Of a stretch of 64,000 nt of DNA, positions 29,225-38,300 are shown piece after piece; the first letter of the stretch is position 1, and the number at the start of each line of letters is the position of its first letter. The DNA lies in NCBI RefSeq assembly GCF_001468135.1, contig NZ_LNYU01000081.1:1-64000 (forward strand), written 5' to 3'. The stretch is from Legionella santicrucis (GTDB taxonomy: Bacteria > Pseudomonadota > Gammaproteobacteria > Legionellales > Legionellaceae). The position numbers and the translations under genes were made by a program. The notes beneath the pieces were generated by a model. It was not told the origin of the DNA and did no database searches. It saw only the letters and a list, made by a program, of their open reading frames with translations.

Positions 29225-29866
29225 ATGTCTGTGGCTTCAATAAGAAAAGTTTATAATATCTATGCTTCTTTCTACGATTTTTTATTTGGATCTATTTTTA
29301 ACCCTGGTCGTTCATTATGCACCAGTATTATTAATAAAGTCGCAAGACAAAATGCTTCCATTCTTGAAATTGGCATTGGCACTGGATTGTCATTACCTCT
29401 TTATCGTTCAGATTTACGGATTACGGGGATAGATATCTCAGAAAAAATGCTGGAAAAAGCACAAGAGCAGGTTGAAAAAAATCAGTTAGAAGATAGGGTA
29501 CAATTAAAAGTTATGGATGCGGCTTATTTAGAGTTTCCTGATAATAGCTTTGATTTTATCGTTGCTATGTATGTTGCTTCAGTTGTTCCAGATGTTAATG
29601 CCTTTTTACAGGAGATCACTCGTGTTGCTAAACCTACAGCCGAAATTATATTTGTAAATCATTTTGCTTCAGAACACGCAGTAGTTCGTTTTTTTGAGAA
29701 AAAATTTGCTCTTGTGAATAAACTAGTAGGTTTTAAGTCGGATTTTTCAGTCCACTCTATCCTGGATTACAAGCAATTAAAGCTCTTGGACTCCCAAAAG
29801 ATTAATTTATTTGGTTATTGGAAATTATTGCATTGTAAAATCAAAAAGAACGACGTTTCTTCATAA
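29225..29866 (+). CDS. pmtA: Class I SAM methyltransferase, PmtA-type phosphatidylethanolamine N-methyltransferase
   Basis: This enzyme would methylate phosphatidylethanolamine stepwise toward phosphatidylcholine using S-adenosylmethionine. The 213-aa sequence has the amphipathic N-terminus YNIYASFYDFLFGSIFNPGR, SAM motif I ILEIGIGTGLSLPLY, the acidic strand-2 loop ITGIDISEKMLEKA, and motif II/III features (NSFDFIVAMYVASVVPD). These match the soluble Rhodobacter-type PmtA rather than the membrane Pmt of Sinorhizobium type. Legionella membranes are rich in phosphatidylcholine, which fits. The start has GAGGTGG upstream. A ubiquinone-type methyltransferase is the main alternative. Confidence 0.8.
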   Translation: MSVASIRKVYNIYASFYDFLFGSIFNPGRSLCTSIINKVARQNASILEIGIGTGLSLPLYRSDLRITGIDISEKMLEKAQEQVEKNQLEDRVQLKVMDAAYLEFPDNSFDFIVAMYVASVVPDVNAFLQEITRVAKPTAEIIFVNHFASEHAVVRFFEKKFALVNKLVGFKSDFSVHSILDYKQLKLLDSQKINLFGYWKLLHCKIKKNDVSS

Positions 29867-29882
29867 TTGATATTAGAAATGG

Positions 29883-29919
29883 CTCTCCTATATAAAAGAG
29901 TATGGGAGAGATACTTTTT
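29883..29919 (+). terminator. Intrinsic terminator after the methyltransferase gene
   Basis: CTCTCCTATA (29883-29892) pairs with TATGGGAGAG (29901-29910), ten pairs with one G-U, loop of eight bases, followed by ATACTTTTTA. It overlaps the 3' end region of the convergent AstE-like gene and probably serves the left-hand gene. Confidence 0.65.
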
Positions 29920-29924
29920 ATGTG

Positions 29925-30950
29925 TCAATCCTCATACTCGTTTAAATCAAAAGCCTCTTGTAAATTCTCTAATTGTTCTGCAACTACATCCAATTTTTCA
30001 AAACTCGCAATATGGAACAATGCTTGTCCTGAGTGTACAAGGGGTAGTTTGCTTTCACCAATGATAATACCCGATATTGGAGATTTTAATTTATATTCTT
30101 CTGTACTTGTAGGGTTTGCTATAATTGCGATAACTTGACCTTTTGTGACTTTATTCCCAGATTTTTTGATGTGCCTCAAAATTCCACTGATAGGTGCTCT
30201 TAGCCAATAGCTGTTTCTTGAAACAGTAGGCGTACATTTTTTAACCCCATATCTACTGAGTTTAATCATTCCAAGTGCACCCATAACACTTAAAATTCCA
30301 TTGATACCTGTTCTAATAGATAACTCATCAAATCTTAGCGATTCTCCTCCTTCATAGACTAGAATATGAATTCCCTGTTCATTTGCATACTCTCTCATTG
30401 AACCATCTCTAAAGGTTGAATGTAATATCACTGGAACGTTAAAAGCACGAGCTAAGTCTTCAACTCCTTGCATATCAAGATTTGCCCGGATCTGTGGTAA
30501 ATTAAATCTATGGTTTGACCCAGTATGTAAGTCAATTGCATGTGTCGATTGGGATAAAATTTGCTTGCTAATGATTTCTGCAAGCATTGAGGCAAGTGAG
30601 CCTTTAGAGCTACCAGGGAAGGAGCGATTTAAGTCCCTTCTATCCATTAAGTAACGTTCTTGATATAAAAAACCATAGACGTTAACAATAGGAATCGCGA
30701 TGACGTTCCCATTGATATGTTTTAATCCTTTTTTTTTCAACAGTCGTCGTATGATTTCAACGCCATTGATCTCATCGCCATGAATAGCTGCAGTAATACA
30801 GAGTGTGGGGCCTTCTTCTGGACCATTAATCACATGTATGGGCAGGCAGATAGGAGTCCAGTCATATAATTTTGGCATAGGCAATAAAATTGTTTTACGT
30901 TGTCCCGGTTTGATTTTTTCATCACCAATTATAATGGATGCTTTACTCAT
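29925..30950 (-). CDS. AstE/aspartoacylase-family zinc deacylase
   Basis: This is a zinc carboxypeptidase-fold amidohydrolase of the succinylglutamate desuccinylase/aspartoacylase family. Its 341 aa carry the zinc-binding HGDEINGVEI (H-x-x-E) and later IDLHTGSNHR with the third zinc ligand. EGGESLRFDE near residue 230 carries the expected catalytic glutamate. The C-terminal ~90 residues form a lipoyl-like beta barrel (APISGILRHIKKSGNKVTKGQVIAII), typical of the broad family and absent from AstE proper. An AAGGAT ribosome binding site supports the start. The substrate is uncertain; relatives are often neighbours of RimK, which is not seen here. Confidence 0.88.
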   Translation of the reverse strand: MSKASIIIGDEKIKPGQRKTILLPMPKLYDWTPICLPIHVINGPEEGPTLCITAAIHGDEINGVEIIRRLLKKKGLKHINGNVIAIPIVNVYGFLYQERYLMDRRDLNRSFPGSSKGSLASMLAEIISKQILSQSTHAIDLHTGSNHRFNLPQIRANLDMQGVEDLARAFNVPVILHSTFRDGSMREYANEQGIHILVYEGGESLRFDELSIRTGINGILSVMGALGMIKLSRYGVKKCTPTVSRNSYWLRAPISGILRHIKKSGNKVTKGQVIAIIANPTSTEEYKLKSPISGIIIGESKLPLVHSGQALFHIASFEKLDVVAEQLENLQEAFDLNEYED

Positions 30951-31334
30951 TTTTATCCTTAATTAATGACTCTATAAAAAAGTGTAGTCTGCATTTATGA
31001 GTATAGGTAAACTCATGCAGAATTGGCAAAGGAAGAACTGGGGTGGAATTTTTAGACGGAAAAATCTGTGTTGCGGTGTCTTGCCAACTTTCTTTAGCTT
31101 TTTGAAATAGAGTTCGATATCTGTTCGGCTTCTTTGTTAGTATCTTTACTCTCCGAGTAAATTAAATTCAGTGTAGCTCAAAGTTAAGTTGACGGTGCCC
31201 CCCATTTCTTGTCTCTCTCTTTTGGCAACAGGCAATTTGAGGCAGTTCAGGATTCGAAAAAATGAAGGTCCTTTTAATACATCGTTAATATTATTCCAGT
31301 ATAATGTCTGTAAATTAGTCAATATGGACAGGTT
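30951..31334. other. Intergenic region carrying one copy of a direct repeat
   Basis: These 384 bases separate the divergent deacylase and the clan-CD-like gene. The segment 31031-31061 (GGAAGAACTGGGGTGGAATT and on to AGACGGAA) recurs imperfectly at 32045-32074 on the other side of the next gene. The C-rich patch GGTGCCCCCCATTT lies near 31193. No gene is supported. Confidence 0.45.
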
Positions 31335-32036
31335 GTGATTATTTTGTACGTTCCTTTTGAGGCGCATGAGCAAGGTGATTTAGTAATAGGTACTGAATTG
31401 TGGAGACAAGCTCACCAGTCGTCTTCCACCGAAGAAATCTATATTCATTATCATAAGCAACCGTTGGACAAATATACCTCTGGCATAAGTCGCGTTTATA
31501 TTTGTGCGCATGGTTCTGAAAATGGAAATGATCTCTATAACAGAGCTGATGACAATACGCAAATAAAAAAAATTTCTATACCGGTTTTAGCGGAACGCTT
31601 TAATCATGATTTTCTTTTTTTGGCTCCAAAAATTCAACAAATTCATCTTTATTGTTGTGGTAATGAAGATAAGAACGAACGAATTGCAACACTTTTCCAA
31701 TCTTACTTATTGCGCACGGAGTACAGTAGCATTCATTTTTACAAAGGTACCCTCGGGATCCCTAAGTCTCAGCCATCTTACCTCCATGAGTCTTCTAAAA
31801 AAATTAAGCCGGAATTTGTGATGATTGAAGAAGAGCAAAAATACTGTAAACAAGACACGGACCTTAGCTTTTTAAAAAAAGAAAGAGCTGCCGCTCAGAT
31901 TTTACAGTACAAATATAGACGCGAAGAAATGATTAGTGCGAGGCGACTAAATTTTTTTAGCACTTCTATGGAAATAGCCAATGATCCTATGGAAATAACC
32001 AATGATCCCATGGAGCATCGTCAATATAACTTTTAG
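31335..32036 (+). CDS. Putative clan-CD (caspase/CHAT-like) cysteine peptidase, candidate effector
   Basis: The 233-aa protein shows two motifs in the order expected of clan-CD peptidases. One is a hydrophobic strand ending in His-Gly (SRVYICAHGSENG, His59). About 48 residues later comes a strand ending in Cys (IQQIHLYCCGNED, Cys107 or Cys108). The C-terminal third is Lys/Glu-rich and ends with a seven-residue tandem repeat (MEIANDP, MEITNDP). The GTG start at 31335 is preceded by GGACAGG. Size and motifs are also consistent with a toxin-like cysteine protease domain. No signal peptide or membrane segment is seen. The family call is based on two short motifs only. Confidence 0.5.
   Translation: MIILYVPFEAHEQGDLVIGTELWRQAHQSSSTEEIYIHYHKQPLDKYTSGISRVYICAHGSENGNDLYNRADDNTQIKKISIPVLAERFNHDFLFLAPKIQQIHLYCCGNEDKNERIATLFQSYLLRTEYSSIHFYKGTLGIPKSQPSYLHESSKKIKPEFVMIEEEQKYCKQDTDLSFLKKERAAAQILQYKYRREEMISARRLNFFSTSMEIANDPMEITNDPMEHRQYNF
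31968..32009 (+). repeat. 21-bp tandem repeat, two copies
   Basis: Two copies of a 21-bp unit (ATGGAAATAGCCAATGATCC-T and ATGGAAATAACCAATGATCC-C) encode MEIANDP and MEITNDP, followed by a partial third (ATGGAG). It lies at the C-terminus of the clan-CD-like protein. Confidence 0.85.
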
Positions 32037-32044
32037 TGAAGTAA

Positions 32045-32074
32045 GGAGGAACTGAGGTGAAGTTTTAGACGGAA
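32045..32074. repeat. Second copy of an imperfect 30-bp direct repeat
   Basis: The segment starting GGAGGAACTGAGGTGAAGTT and ending AGACGGAA matches 31031-31061 at about 26 of 31 positions with one indel, in the same orientation. The two copies bracket the clan-CD-like gene. Confidence 0.6.
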
Positions 32075-32331
32075 TGAGGCATTTTTCTTTGCTTCGTGTG
32101 GGTTGATGGGCGTTTTCTACTCGGTTATTTAATTATAAATGCAAGACAAACTTAATTATCTGGCAATGAGCAAAGCTTATCATAAAGTATTGACTATATT
32201 ATTTTCGTCTAGATGATATCATTAGGTTCTGTTGACAATTGGTTCCCACTCGCTATGCCAAGATAATACTTTTATTTTATTATTTAAATACGTTATTTTT
32301 TGATATTTTTGGTATTGATGAAGGAAGCCAA

Positions 32332-32742
32332 ATGAAACGACTCTCGACTCTATTTTTTTCTCAAAAAGAAGAATCACTAAATCCTCATATAAAAAACGAA
32401 GGTAATGCACCAATTTATAAGAAATCTGTGGAAAAGACCGCACCTCGGCGAATTGTTGAAGAAGTTTATTTTCCGAGAATTTCATTTTTAGGTTGTCCCT
32501 TCATTTGGTATTATTATCCGATGCATGATTTGGCCATTTGGACAGGACATTTATATGGTACACCCGAAGAGAACCACAACTTAAAAACATTACTTACAAA
32601 ACTACAAACTATCCCAGGAGTGCGTATTGAGGATGACGAGGCTGTAATCAGAAAGGCGGGTGATTTTTGTTTACAACATCAAATGAAATATATCTCATAT
32701 GAAGAGCCTAATAACGTAGACTTTGCGTTAAAAAAAATATAA
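32332..32742 (+). CDS. Hypothetical protein, 136 aa
   Basis: The family is not recognised. The ATG at 32332 has an excellent ribosome binding site (AAGGAAG, five bases away), so the longer frame from 32239 is rejected. The protein begins MKRLSTLFFSQKEES. It has an aromatic centre (FLGCPFIWYYYPMHDLAIWTGH) and an alpha/beta C-terminal half (LLTKLQTIPGVRIEDDEA, then a helix). There is no signal peptide or clear membrane span. It may form an accessory pair with the clan-CD-like gene on the same strand. It converges with the GGDEF/EAL gene. Confidence 0.65.
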   Translation: MKRLSTLFFSQKEESLNPHIKNEGNAPIYKKSVEKTAPRRIVEEVYFPRISFLGCPFIWYYYPMHDLAIWTGHLYGTPEENHNLKTLLTKLQTIPGVRIEDDEAVIRKAGDFCLQHQMKYISYEEPNNVDFALKKI

Positions 32743-32768
32743 AAAAGATCCTTCCATTTCCTGCATAA

Positions 32769-34415
32769 TTATCTTGTCATTCCTGAATTTAATTGAGCCA
32801 TAAATTCATAAGGACTTACTTGGTGTGAGAAATAAAATCCTTGTCCATACTTACAACCATATTGTTGGAGTTGTTCTCTAATTTCTTGGTTTTCTACCCC
32901 ATTGGCAAAAACATCTAATTCTAAAGTTTGTGCCATCTTAATAATGGCTTCAACAATTTTAGATTTTTTCTTATCTTTAATCATATTTAAAATAAGCGAT
33001 TTTTCAATTTTTATTGTTTTGATAGGAAAATTAACTAGATAAATAAAAGAAGAATAACCACTGCAAAAATCATGTATTGCTATATTAACACCGAGATTGC
33101 TTAATTCATTTAACACGCTAATTGATTTTTCTTGATCAGATAAACACGCGCGTTCATCGAATTCTAATATTAAGTATTTAGGCGCAATTTTATTTTCGTT
33201 AAGTAAACTTTCTATAAAGACGGGTAGCTTTTTATCAATAGCATCTTGAATAGATAAGTTAACCGAAGCAAAAATTTTATGTCCTGCTTGATGCCAAAGT
33301 ACTAATTGTTGGGTGACACTGGTTAACATAAATGAGGTTAATTGCTGGATTAAATTTGATCCTTCAATAAGCGAAATAAATTTTTCTGTGCCGATTAATC
33401 CATATTTTTCATGTACAAAACTACCTGTAGCCTCAGTTCCGATTATTTTACCTGTTGCTAGCTCAACTGTGGGTTGATAATAGATCTTAATGTCTTGGTT
33501 TTCTATGGATTTCTTTAGTCCATTCATCACAATTCGATTTGTCGTAAAATCTTCTTCCATATCTGAATTGTAAATTGCAAAGGGCTTGTCTTTCTTCCTT
33601 GCATGAAAAACGGCTGTGCGTGCATGATTTATTAATGAGACATCATCCTCTCCTGCATAAGGATAGACAGCGGCGCCTGCAGTAGTACTAATGGTTATAT
33701 GAATTCCATCGACTATAAAATTAAGATTGGTCACATCTACAATAGCATTTAATAGCGCATTGAAATTAATATTTTTATTCAGCCTCGGTAGTAATAAAGC
33801 AAATTCATCACCCTCTACTCGGGCAATACTATTGATTCCCATGGTCGCCTGTAGCATAAAAGAGCTAATTAACATTTCTTTTAATTTTTTAACAAATTCA
33901 ATCAAAACGCTATTGGAATTAAAATTACCAAAATTGCTATGAATAGCTTTGAAATCATTCAATTTTAATAGAATTACAGCCAATTCATTTGATTTTTCAA
34001 TCTTATTAATGGCCTGTGTGATGTGTTCACCAAACAGAAGTGCATTAGGCAACTGAGTAAAAAAATCATGTTCACTTTCATATTTTAGTTTTGATTCGAG
34101 ATCACCACTTTTATATCGTAGCTCCTCCGTTTTATTCGCAACAAATGATTCTGCCGTATTGACTAACCCATGACAAAACGACTGCCCCCAATAGGCAAAG
34201 AGAAAGGGAGTGAGATCAAGCATCCAAATAGCTGGATTGGTTGTTTGCGCTTTAATAAAGCCATCAAGATTAATAAAGCCTGTTATTTGATAGGACACAA
34301 TAAGTGAAGCGATTAATATACTACTAATAGCAATGCTTAATCCTATATAAGCATACTTATTCACATATTCCTTTAAAATAATTGAACTTTTTGCAAGTTT
34401 GTAATTTATATCCAT
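32769..34415 (-). CDS. GGDEF-EAL protein with degenerate active sites
   Basis: Two membrane segments (about 22-42 and 63-78) precede a GGDEF domain (about 110-285) and an EAL domain (about 298-545). The GGDEF signature is EGDEF (201-205), which can still be active. The EAL domain has lost most catalytic residues. EAL is EAT (328-330), the DDFG loop is HDFC (448-451), KxDK is KIEK (469-472) and the final AEGVE is ANGVE (504-508). I infer no phosphodiesterase activity and perhaps a c-di-GMP-sensing role or diguanylate cyclase only. The start codon has no strong ribosome binding site. A divergent gene begins 150 bp away. Confidence 0.9.
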   Translation of the reverse strand: MDINYKLAKSSIILKEYVNKYAYIGLSIAISSILIASLIVSYQITGFINLDGFIKAQTTNPAIWMLDLTPFLFAYWGQSFCHGLVNTAESFVANKTEELRYKSGDLESKLKYESEHDFFTQLPNALLFGEHITQAINKIEKSNELAVILLKLNDFKAIHSNFGNFNSNSVLIEFVKKLKEMLISSFMLQATMGINSIARVEGDEFALLLPRLNKNINFNALLNAIVDVTNLNFIVDGIHITISTTAGAAVYPYAGEDDVSLINHARTAVFHARKKDKPFAIYNSDMEEDFTTNRIVMNGLKKSIENQDIKIYYQPTVELATGKIIGTEATGSFVHEKYGLIGTEKFISLIEGSNLIQQLTSFMLTSVTQQLVLWHQAGHKIFASVNLSIQDAIDKKLPVFIESLLNENKIAPKYLILEFDERACLSDQEKSISVLNELSNLGVNIAIHDFCSGYSSFIYLVNFPIKTIKIEKSLILNMIKDKKKSKIVEAIIKMAQTLELDVFANGVENQEIREQLQQYGCKYGQGFYFSHQVSPYEFMAQLNSGMTR

Positions 34416-34565
34416 ATGCCAATTGGAGTCACTTTAAACTATATCGATCTAATCGGCAGAAGAGATAATTACTTTAAAAAATTTTTATACCATTTAGTAT
34501 CTTCTGAAAAATTATCTAAACTTGGTTTAGATAAAGAAAAAAACAAGGGTTATAAGGAGATAACA

Positions 34566-35075
34566 ATGAAAAGAATCTTTTTGCTTTTAATGGGAATGAG
34601 CGTTTTTTATTATGTGTATGCAGCAGAGAATGACCTAGGTAATAGCACTAGCAATTCTAATATTAATACTACTCCCAGCTCAGGAATTAATTCTAATATG
34701 GATGCTAATCCTTCTTCAGGAGTTAATTCTAATATGGATGCTAATCCTTCCTCAGGAGTTAATCCAGGTCCAGGTATTAATCCTAATCCAGGCGCCACTC
34801 CTAGCCCAGGAACTAATTCTACTCCAGGAACTAATCCTACTCCGGGGACTAATCCTACTCCAGGAATTAATCCTTCCCCAGGGATTAATCCTACTCCAGG
34901 GACTAATCCTACTCCAGGGACTAATCCTGCTCCAGGGACTAATCCTGCTCCAGGGACTAATCCTGCTCCAGGGACTAATCCTGCTCCAGGGACTAATCCT
35001 ACTCCAGGAGCCAATTCTAACCCAGGAACTACCCCTATTTTAAAAACTAATTCTAGCACGGGAACAAGTTATTAA
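34566..35075 (+). CDS. Secreted proline/glycine hexapeptide-repeat protein (169 aa)
   Basis: The ATG at 34566 follows AAGGAGA at six bases; the longer frame from 34416 is not supported. Residues 1-20 form a signal peptide ([20 protein letters not shown]). The mature part starts with two copies of [16 protein letters not shown] 12-mers. From about residue 66 to 155 it consists of about 15 units of the hexapeptide N-P-x-P-G-T/I. This is not a collagen G-X-Y repeat. I infer an extended, flexible secreted or surface stalk; the family is unknown. Four consecutive DNA copies are identical, so copy number may vary between isolates. Confidence 0.75.
   Translation: MKRIFLLLMGMSVFYYVYAAENDLGNSTSNSNINTTPSSGINSNMDANPSSGVNSNMDANPSSGVNPGPGINPNPGATPSPGTNSTPGTNPTPGTNPTPGINPSPGINPTPGTNPTPGTNPAPGTNPAPGTNPAPGTNPAPGTNPTPGANSNPGTTPILKTNSSTGTSY
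34920..34991 (+). repeat. 18-bp tandem repeat, four identical copies
   Basis: ACTAATCCTGCTCCAGGG is repeated four times without change (encoding TNPAPG), inside a longer array of diverged units spanning about 34763-35031. Such arrays keep several frames open on both strands, which explains long spurious frames here. Confidence 0.9.
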
Positions 35076-35101
35076 TAGATCTTACATGTAAGTTAGAATT
35101 T

Positions 35102-35148
35102 GGGGGATATAAGATGGCGAGTCATTACTCTGACATGTTAAATCCCCC
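35102..35148. repeat. Inverted repeat in the spacer before the double-protease gene
   Basis: GGGGGAT (35102-35108) and ATCCCCC (35142-35148) form a 7-bp stem with a loop of about 33 bases. There is no T-tract. It may be a 3' structure of the repeat-protein transcript. The rest of the 290-base spacer shows no gene. Confidence 0.4.
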
Positions 35149-35365
35149 CTCACCATCATTGAATCCTACGGACAAGACGTGCAAGTAATTACTTTTTAAA
35201 TACGAATAGATTTGTTTTTATTTATACCATTCGCTCTTTATTTGATCTGATTTTGTCATAAAAAAATATCTTTACACTCAGATTTGTTTCTGTTAACAAT
35301 AAATTGCTGCCTTTTAGCAAAGAGTTGTAATGGATTTACATTGTCTTTACTAAGGAGTTAAAATT

Positions 35366-38300
35366 ATGCCCAAAGATAGAATGGATATCGATGAAAGTTC
35401 TATGGAAAAAGACCTCAAAAAGGAAAAAAAAGGTCAACAAGATACCGGTATTTCACCCTCCCACAATTCTGAAACTGACAAAAACAACAAAAAATTTACT
35501 GCGAATGATTTTTCTCATCTCACAAAAAATGAGCATTTTCGTTATGCACCAAATAGCAAAAAAATAGGACATGCAGTGATCACTAAAGAGGATGATCAAA
35601 CTGTTGCACTACAATATGAACTTCCTTCTGTCAATGATGAAGAAACACCTACAGTTCGTCCTTTGGTTAATATTGAAGCGATTGAACCTTTCCGTGGGAT
35701 GCATCGATTTCGAGCTCAAACACCTGATGGTCATACACCGATGTATGCAAAACGCTTTATTAATGGAAAAGTAGGGGAGAACGACGATGAAGAGCCCATT
35801 CAAATAGCTTGTTTTTCTCCCTCTCCTGAAGAAGGTAAGCAACCTTTTTGGGGGTCGATTAAAGAAACACCTTTATTTCGAGAGGATCTTCCTAAATCAG
35901 TGAAAAAAGATTTAAAGAAAGATTTGGCAGAAATGGAACGCGTCACTAAGGGCGGGGATGTTTTAACGGTTGAGCATGATTCTGTTCCGCAACGTGATCT
36001 TATTAAAACAAGAACTCCTGATCAAAATACAGTGATGGGAGAATCAGCTCGAGATGCCTATGAACATTTTTTTGATAAAATGACCGATGAACTTCATCCA
36101 GAGATGAAAAAACGGTTACAACGCGCCTTTAAAGCAGATATTAAAGATAATTTTTATAAAAATAGCTTTCGCCCCGAATGGTTGCATCTTAAAGGTTGGT
36201 CATTAATGCCAATGAGTATGAACCCACAAACTAAAGATAACCTAGGTTCTGCGCCAAAATGGGCCAATACCCAGATGATGATTTTAGAACGAATTATCAA
36301 ATGGTTCGCCATAAATGCTCCAGACTCCTTATTAACAATTAAACCCAAATTTGAAATGTTGCTTGATTCTGAAGTGGTGAAGCATATTGATTTTGATGTG
36401 AAAATTAAAATAAAAGAACGATATGTAGAATTGATGCAATCCATAGATCCTTTTCTGGCTTATCCTTTATTTCCTAAAGCATCTGATTTAGCTCAGGGTG
36501 CTGGAGTAACTTATAATATTTTAAATAAGATCGATCCGGTGAGTAAACAAATAGTTAAAGGTGCCAAATCAAAAGGTGATGAACATGGTTCATCTAAAAA
36601 AGGTACATCTATTTTAACAAAAACCCAAGTAAACAAGACCGATGCAATAAAAACCTCAGTATCTCATCAAGAGGCTTCTTTAGACGAGATTCCCCTAAGT
36701 AGAAAAAGAAAGCGTGATAGGGATGTTGAAGAGGATTTTGAACGGAGTGCACCAAAATCCAAACGAGTTGCTCTAGAAAACCAAGTAGCGAGATCGCCAC
36801 ATGAGTCAACGAGTGATAAACCAAGCTCACTGAATCGAAAAAGAAGGCGAACAGAAGAAAGTGACGAAGAAGAGTTTTTCGAGCCGCCAGTTAGAAAACG
36901 AGTCAAGTTTCCTACTCAGAATCAACATGAGCGCTCAGTAGTACAAATTTATTCTGATTTTTTTGTTGCCGATTATGATAATCCCTGGCGAGGCCCAGAA
37001 TCTTCTGCTTGTTCAGGTTCTGGTTTTATTGTGCAAGATCCTTCGGGAAAAAAATACGTTATGACTAATGCTCATGTAGCGGAAAACTCAACCTTTCTGC
37101 AAGTGCGATTAGCGAATAATCGCATTAAAAAATATGAAGCAAAGGTTAAATGTGTTTCATATCAATGTGATTTAGCTTTATTAGAGGTTGATGATCCTGA
37201 ATTTGCTGAACTTATAGACCCAGTAGAAATGGGTGAGATGGTGAGTTTACGCGATAGAATCATGGTTGTTGGTTTCCCTATGGGCGGTACAGAAATATCT
37301 CTTTCAAAAGGTATTGTTTCACGTATTCAAGTAGATAGTTACTCCATGAGCGGCCAAAATTTGTTACAAGCTCAAGTTGATGCTGCAATTAATCCTGGGA
37401 ATAGTGGTGGACCAGTATTTATAGGAAACAAAGTAGTTGGCGTTGCTTTTCAAGGATACGGTGGACATCAAGGATTAAACTATATTATCCCGGTTCCTAT
37501 CATGGAGCATTTCTTAAGAGAAGCATTTAATGGCAAGAAATATCGTGGATTCCCAACCCTTCCTATTGTTACCGAACAAATCGAAAACTTTCATGAGCGT
37601 GAATTTTATAAGATGGGCAAACGCTCGGGAATTCGCATTTTAAAAGTAGATAATTTATCCGATGCATTTAATAAGTTAAACCCCGATGACATCATACTTG
37701 CTATTGATGGATTACCGATTTCAAACGAAGGTACAGTCGATATTCCAGAAATCGGCAATTGTATCGATTATTTTCATGTGACACAGTCTAAATTCATCGG
37801 TGATAAAGTCAGACTCAACATTTTACGCAAGAAAGTAAATGAAGAGGCAGTTGAGGAGTTAGAGATTGATGTTGTTTTGGATACGATCTTGGGAGATACC
37901 GAGAAAGTATCAGTCTCAGAGCACGATAAAATGCCAACTTATTACATCAACTCTGGAATTTGTTTTGTTCCGTTGACACGTAATTATATGGAAGGAAATG
38001 GCTGTGAATTTGAAGAGATGCATTTGGTTGAAGAGAACTGCTCCTTACCTGATGCCCCTAAAAAAAATCCTACTGATCAAGTTATTGTGATCAATACAAT
38101 TCTTAATTGTAAGGAAACACAAGGTTACGAAAAGCACATTCGTAGCATTGTTAAAGAAATAAATGGTAAACCGATTAACAATATTCATGATGTTATTCGT
38201 GCCATGGAAGAGAATAAAGAGAAAAGACATCTAATTTCACTGGCTTCAAAATCAAAAATTGTTATTCCTAATATGCCTGCTGAAGAACACGCTAAGTTAT

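Noticed and set aside
29867..30138. Short plus-strand frames opposite the AstE-like gene
   Set aside because: They overlap a well-supported gene and a terminator; shadows of the other strand.
34610..35059. Long open frames on both strands through the hexapeptide-repeat gene
   Set aside because: The 18-bp periodic sequence keeps several frames open; only the frame with signal peptide and AAGGAGA site is credible.
34566..35075. Collagen-like protein
   Set aside because: The repeat is a hexapeptide with glycine every sixth residue, not G-X-Y triplets.
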